This document shows positions 39,943 through 43,020 of a DNA stretch of 43,020 bases, in pieces. The position numbers and the translations under genes were made by a program. Position 1 is the stretch's first letter. The number at the start of each line of letters is the position of its first letter. Below the pieces are notes generated by a model that was given only the letters and a program-made list of their open reading frames with translations, was not told the DNA's origin and ran no database searches. The DNA is from Desulfonatronum sp. SC1 (GTDB lineage Bacteria > Desulfobacterota > Desulfovibrionia > Desulfovibrionales > Desulfonatronaceae): the NCBI RefSeq assembly GCF_003046795.1, contig NZ_PZKN01000034.1, positions 1 through 43,020 of the forward strand, written 5' to 3'.

Positions 39943-41601
39943 TCAGTGTTCCAGGTCACGTCGATGAGAATCGTATATCGTGGCTGCCCTCTTCATCTCC
40001 GTCCCCACGTACTCCGCCAGCTCCTGGGCAAAATCCGAGTGCAGACGCAGCAGATTCATGTCCAGTGGAGCGGCCGGACGGCTGAGCCGCAGCATGTCGC
40101 CGTCCTCCGCCGCATGAGGCCAGACCCCGGCGAAGAAGAAACCCTCGGCCTCGGCCAATTCGCAAAGCAAGGCCGTGGCTCGCTGGGCCAGAGGCAGATC
40201 GATATGCACCACCTCGGCCCCGGCGATGTCCAGAAGGTCCGTGCCCGCTCGCAAAATTTCCGGCCATTGCCGCGCATCGGCGGTCGAGACCCGGACCACG
40301 CCTTTCAACAGGCCGCGATCAAAGGACACCGTATAGACGCCGCTGGGCTTTTCCCCCGAATCCTGGTCGGCTTCCACCGCGTCCTTGGCTGGGGCCGGGG
40401 CCGGGATCAAAGGTCGCTCCAGGTTTTCGTAGATGCGCTCCGTGATGCGCCGATGCCGTTCCGGGACAAAAGCCAAGGCTGGGGCCAAGGCCGGAGCAAG
40501 GACCGAAGGCGTATCAGCCAAATACATAAAGCAGTGCAAATAGGATTCCCGATGACCGGGGCCGTCTTCCAGGCCCATGGCCTTGAACTGACGCGGAGGG
40601 CAGGCCGCGAGGTCCAGACCGCAGGGCCGTCCGCCCATGTTGATGACGTTGCGTTGGCTGACGGGATGACTGGTGACCGGATTGAGGGAAAGGCCGAACA
40701 GGCCCATCTCGCGGGCCCGGTTCGAGAGGGCGGAGAAGAACTGCTTCATCAGGCCGCGACCCCGGTACGCCGGAGAGACCACCAGCAGGGCCATCTCGGC
40801 CATGGGCACGGGCTCGGGTCGCAACAGCCCGGCATGGCCGACCACTTCGCCGTCACTGGTTACGGCCACGTAGCTGGCGAGGACGCCCCGGGCGACCAGA
40901 TCCAGAAGCCCCTCGGGCCTGTAGAAGGCCTCGTTCTTGTAGGAGTACCCGTAGGTCAGCCAGAACAGCCGGGCCACATCCAGGGCCTCCTCGGGCTGGA
41001 GCGGGCGGATTTCAATGGAATGTCCATTGGCCTCCGAGACCTCCGGGGTTCGCGCTCCATGGGATGCCCCCGAACTCTGGGATGTCCGGGATCGCCCGGC
41101 AGCGTGATCCGCGTGGGCCTCTGTATCGAGGTGCACCGCGGGCTGGGCGATGAAGGTGTCGCTCCCGCCTCCCGGCCTATCGTCCCGGGGCAGCTGTTTG
41201 ACCAGGCACAAGGCCTTGCCCTGGCGACCGCGATTCACCCACCGGACCTCGTCCACCGCATGATGGATGAGCTTCAGTCCCAGGCCGGCAGTTTCGCTTT
41301 CCGCCTGCCTGGGTTGGCGATGGAGCAATGCCGGGTCAAAAGGCAGGCCTTCATCGATGAACTCCAGGCGCAGCTCGCCTTCCAGCAGTTCGCCGTTTAC
41401 GAGCATGTCCCCCGGGGTTCCGTCCGGATAGGCATGGGCGCAGATGTTCTGAAAGGCCTCTTCAGTCGCCAGTTCCAGAGCCAGGACGTCCTTGGCCGGA
41501 AAGCCCGCAATGCGCGCCACGTCGCGGACATGGCCCTGCACAAGAACAAGAAAACGTACCTCCGCCGGAACTCTGAGCTGCGTGTGCGGTGTCGTGCGCA
41601 T
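39943..41601 (-). CDS. Fusion of anti-sigma-factor-type HATPase and GNAT acetyltransferase
   Basis: 552 residues. Residues about 10-140 are a small RsbW/SpoIIAB-like HATPase (LALELATEEAFQNICAHAYP, GELRLEFIDEGLPFDP, TAGLGLKLIHHAVDEVRWV). Residues about 195-360 are a GNAT domain (IEIRPLQPEEALDVARLF, MALLVVSPAYRGRGLMKQFF with the acetyl-CoA P-loop). About 190 residues follow, including HIDLPLAQRATALLCELAEA and FFFAGVWPHAAEDGDMLRL, resembling a second degenerate GNAT-like part. It suggests a kinase or anti-sigma module coupled to acetylation; targets unknown. Low-complexity APAPA and APALAPAL linkers lie between parts. No adjacent sigma factor. Confidence 0.8.
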   Translation of the reverse strand: MRTTPHTQLRVPAEVRFLVLVQGHVRDVARIAGFPAKDVLALELATEEAFQNICAHAYPDGTPGDMLVNGELLEGELRLEFIDEGLPFDPALLHRQPRQAESETAGLGLKLIHHAVDEVRWVNRGRQGKALCLVKQLPRDDRPGGGSDTFIAQPAVHLDTEAHADHAAGRSRTSQSSGASHGARTPEVSEANGHSIEIRPLQPEEALDVARLFWLTYGYSYKNEAFYRPEGLLDLVARGVLASYVAVTSDGEVVGHAGLLRPEPVPMAEMALLVVSPAYRGRGLMKQFFSALSNRAREMGLFGLSLNPVTSHPVSQRNVINMGGRPCGLDLAACPPRQFKAMGLEDGPGHRESYLHCFMYLADTPSVLAPALAPALAFVPERHRRITERIYENLERPLIPAPAPAKDAVEADQDSGEKPSGVYTVSFDRGLLKGVVRVSTADARQWPEILRAGTDLLDIAGAEVVHIDLPLAQRATALLCELAEAEGFFFAGVWPHAAEDGDMLRLSRPAAPLDMNLLRLHSDFAQELAEYVGTEMKRAATIYDSHRRDLEH

Positions 41602-41756
41602 GGTTGGATCTGCTACGAGGGCAAGTGTTGAAGGTCATGGTTGGATTTGTGGTGATCCCGTTGCCGGGAGCAAATTTGTTATCTGTAAAAAAGCAATAAT
41701 CCAAGAATGATAGACGCCTTGGTGTTCAAGGTGTGTCTCCAGAGTGGGCCAGTATC
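41602..41756. other. Gap upstream of the HATPase-GNAT gene, no supported gene
   Basis: Holds the leader of the minus-strand HATPase-GNAT gene. Short open frames here have no ribosome site or recognisable sequence. Confidence 0.5.
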
Positions 41757-41853
41757 AGTCGAAATCGAAATCGCTATCGAAATCGGAAATATATCAGAAA
41801 TCGATTTCGATCACGATCACGATTTCGATTTCGATACCGATCCGGATAGCGCC
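41757..41853. repeat. Palindromic GAAATC/GATTTC hexamer cluster
   Basis: About 100 bp in which TCGAAATCGAAATCG on the left is mirrored by CGATTTCGATTTCGA on the right, with a CGATCACGATCACG centre. A plus-strand frame across it reads as an EIEIAIEIG/DFDHDHDFDFD low-complexity peptide, clearly a translation of the repeat rather than a gene. A related 16-bp block, CGATTTCGATACCGAT, occurs both here (41826-41841) and at 37069-37084. Confidence 0.7.
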
Positions 41854-42100
41854 CGAGGATCGAGAACAAAGACCGGACTGGCGGGCGATCCAGATTGCGG
41901 ATATATCCGCGGCGCGACTATGACAAGAACCTTCACCACGGCGCCCAGGGCAATTTTGTTCCCGGCGCTTACATTCCATCGGATCGGCATCGAATTCGTG
42001 ATCCAGATTGGTTTGTGCGTATCCTTGGCCCTACTGGGAAAACTTGGCTCAGCAGAGTAAAATCATGCCGGGAAACCGGCGAAGAACAGGAGAAACAACC
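41854..42100. other. Intergenic stretch before the lipoprotein gene
   Basis: No gene supported. A plus-strand open frame continuing out of the hexamer repeat covers part of it but has neither a ribosome site nor a recognised motif. The promoter of the lipoprotein gene should lie here; no clear pair of boxes was found. Confidence 0.5.
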
Positions 42101-42883
42101 ATGGCCCCCAAGAGCTTTCCATCAGGCAGAGGAATGAAGTTCACCCTTGTTTTTGCAATGCTCCTTTTTCTGGCTGCCTGTGGCGGCGGGTCATCGGATG
42201 GTTCAGGGGGCGGTTCAGGCGGCGGCGATCCCCAGGCCGCGTATCAGCGGGCCGTGGCGGACGCCATGGTGGCCGAGCCCGCGGAGATCGTGACCTCGCT
42301 GACCCCCATCGTCGGGTACAATACCGACCTGATCTGGGAAGGGGAGCCGGGTGCGTCGCGGGTGCTGATGGTTTCCTGGGTGGACGGCGACTACTACGAC
42401 GATTCCGTGGGGCGGGAGTACACCCTTCCTGGCTGGCTGCGGCTCTGGGTGACGGCGGTGCCGGAAATCCAGGCTTTTTTCGCGCCCAGGCCCTCTTCCA
42501 GCGAGACGATCCTGAAACGCAGGGTCGAACAGCTCCTGGGCATGCCTCCGGACACGGAGAACATCAAGTTCGTCGAGGTCTGGGTCAACCCCAACGACCT
42601 GGTCCGCCCCTGCCCGGATCCGGAGATCACGGACACGGTTTGCGAACTGGACTTCCCTCCAGCTCGCTTCCAGGAACTGTCCTCGGAATACCGGCAATGG
42701 TTCGAGGCCAATCGGGCTTCCAGCTATGGTGGAAGCCCGCCTTATCCCTGGACCCGTCTGGGTTATACCTGCGACTGGTATCACGGACGGGGCTGCGACA
42801 TCGGACTCAGCGAGTTCGTGATCTGGCCGGGTTCCACCGTGGGCGTCCGGTCGGTCCGAACCACCGTGGATTATCTGAATTGA
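42101..42883 (+). CDS. Lipoprotein of unknown function
   Basis: 260 residues from the ATG at 42101, placed by AGGAG about 8 nt upstream; an ATG at 42134 is also possible. A lipoprotein signal ends in the lipobox FLAACGGG, followed by a Gly/Ser linker (GGSSDGSGGGSGGG). The globular part contains PIVGYNTDLIWEGEPGASRV, MVSWVDGDYYDDSVGREYTL and a C-terminal GYTCDWYHGRGCDIGLSEFV with two cysteine pairs over the protein. I do not recognise a family. Probably anchored in the outer or inner membrane facing the periplasm. Monocistronic. Confidence 0.75.
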   Translation: MAPKSFPSGRGMKFTLVFAMLLFLAACGGGSSDGSGGGSGGGDPQAAYQRAVADAMVAEPAEIVTSLTPIVGYNTDLIWEGEPGASRVLMVSWVDGDYYDDSVGREYTLPGWLRLWVTAVPEIQAFFAPRPSSSETILKRRVEQLLGMPPDTENIKFVEVWVNPNDLVRPCPDPEITDTVCELDFPPARFQELSSEYRQWFEANRASSYGGSPPYPWTRLGYTCDWYHGRGCDIGLSEFVIWPGSTVGVRSVRTTVDYLN

Positions 42884-43020
42884 TGTTTTTTTGCACTAGT
42901 GTCCCAACGTTTAATCAAAGAAACTCAACTGGTTAGTGTTTGACCGAACTTCGTTTTCGTAGCTGTAATTTCCAACTATCTGTAATAATGGATTTCGTTC
43001 AAAGATGTTCACGCTTAAAA
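42884..43020. other. Right edge of window, no feature seen
   Basis: About 137 bp of moderately AT-rich sequence after the lipoprotein stop. No gene, hairpin or repeat recognised. Confidence 0.5.

Noticed and set aside
41707-42060. 117-codon plus-strand frame with an EIEIAIEIG/DFDHDHD peptide
   Set aside because: The peptide is just the translation of the hexamer repeat; no ribosome site.

Overview
The window is about 43 kb of a GC-rich, compact Gram-negative chromosome. The gene content fits an anaerobic, sulfate-reducer-like member of the Desulfovibrionales (possibly Desulfonatronum-like). It includes a NapH-type polyferredoxin with a Tat-exported DUF362 protein, YedF (selenium-associated), an XRE/cupin regulator paired with an acyl-CoA ligase, a small SAP-domain protein next to pdxA, and a nadC-nadA-nadB-UPF0280 operon. 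The taxonomic call is an inference from gene content; no marker gene such as rRNA is present.

Layout. (1) Positions 1-10,300 are an accessory island. Decayed fragments of Rpn-family nuclease/transposase genes lie at both ends in the same orientation, with a decayed REP-associated (Y1) transposase beside the left one. Between them, on the minus strand, are three secreted proteins: a multidomain giant of about 1,520 residues whose gene is unusually AT-rich, a short alpha/beta hydrolase, and a GLUG-repeat protein preceded by a 34-codon leader-like ORF. All three end with the same tail, LP-x-x-x-M-L-x-L-D-E at the extreme C-terminus, and the hydrolase appears to be circularly permuted. A 363-bp element with 26-bp terminal inverted repeats closes the island. 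(2) 10,470-18,000 is a plus-strand housekeeping run: Nudix hydrolase, glycogen synthase, SAP protein, PdxA (with an expanded in-frame repeat), XRE/cupin regulator, acyl-CoA synthetase and a GT4 glycosyltransferase. (3) 18,030-18,670 is a VapBC-type toxin-antitoxin pair. (4) 18,730-22,970 (minus) is NAD biosynthesis plus UPF0280. (5) 23,130-29,250 (plus) holds the DUF362/polyferredoxin pair, a soluble histidine kinase, a VWA-OmpA protein and a small periplasmic protein. (6) 29,330-33,430 is a ferric-iron ABC importer operon. (7) 33,455-35,690 (minus) is a DUF374 acyltransferase, UppP and CobI. (8) 35,860-43,020 holds yedF, a tRNA-Met (CAT), a patch of decayed and small cysteine-rich secreted genes, an AbrB-family membrane protein, a Phd/RelE-type toxin-antitoxin pair, a HATPase-GNAT fusion and a lipoprotein.

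The strongest candidates for something undescribed are the shared C-terminal LDE tail on three neighbouring exported proteins, the permuted hydrolase carrying it, and the 34-residue exported peptide translationally coupled to the GLUG protein. Secondary items are the inverted-repeat-flanked structured element, a dispersed hairpin repeat present twice (one copy with three extra nested hairpins), and a small secreted protein with a twin CX3C motif. No homology search could be run; family names come from motif recognition in the translations.
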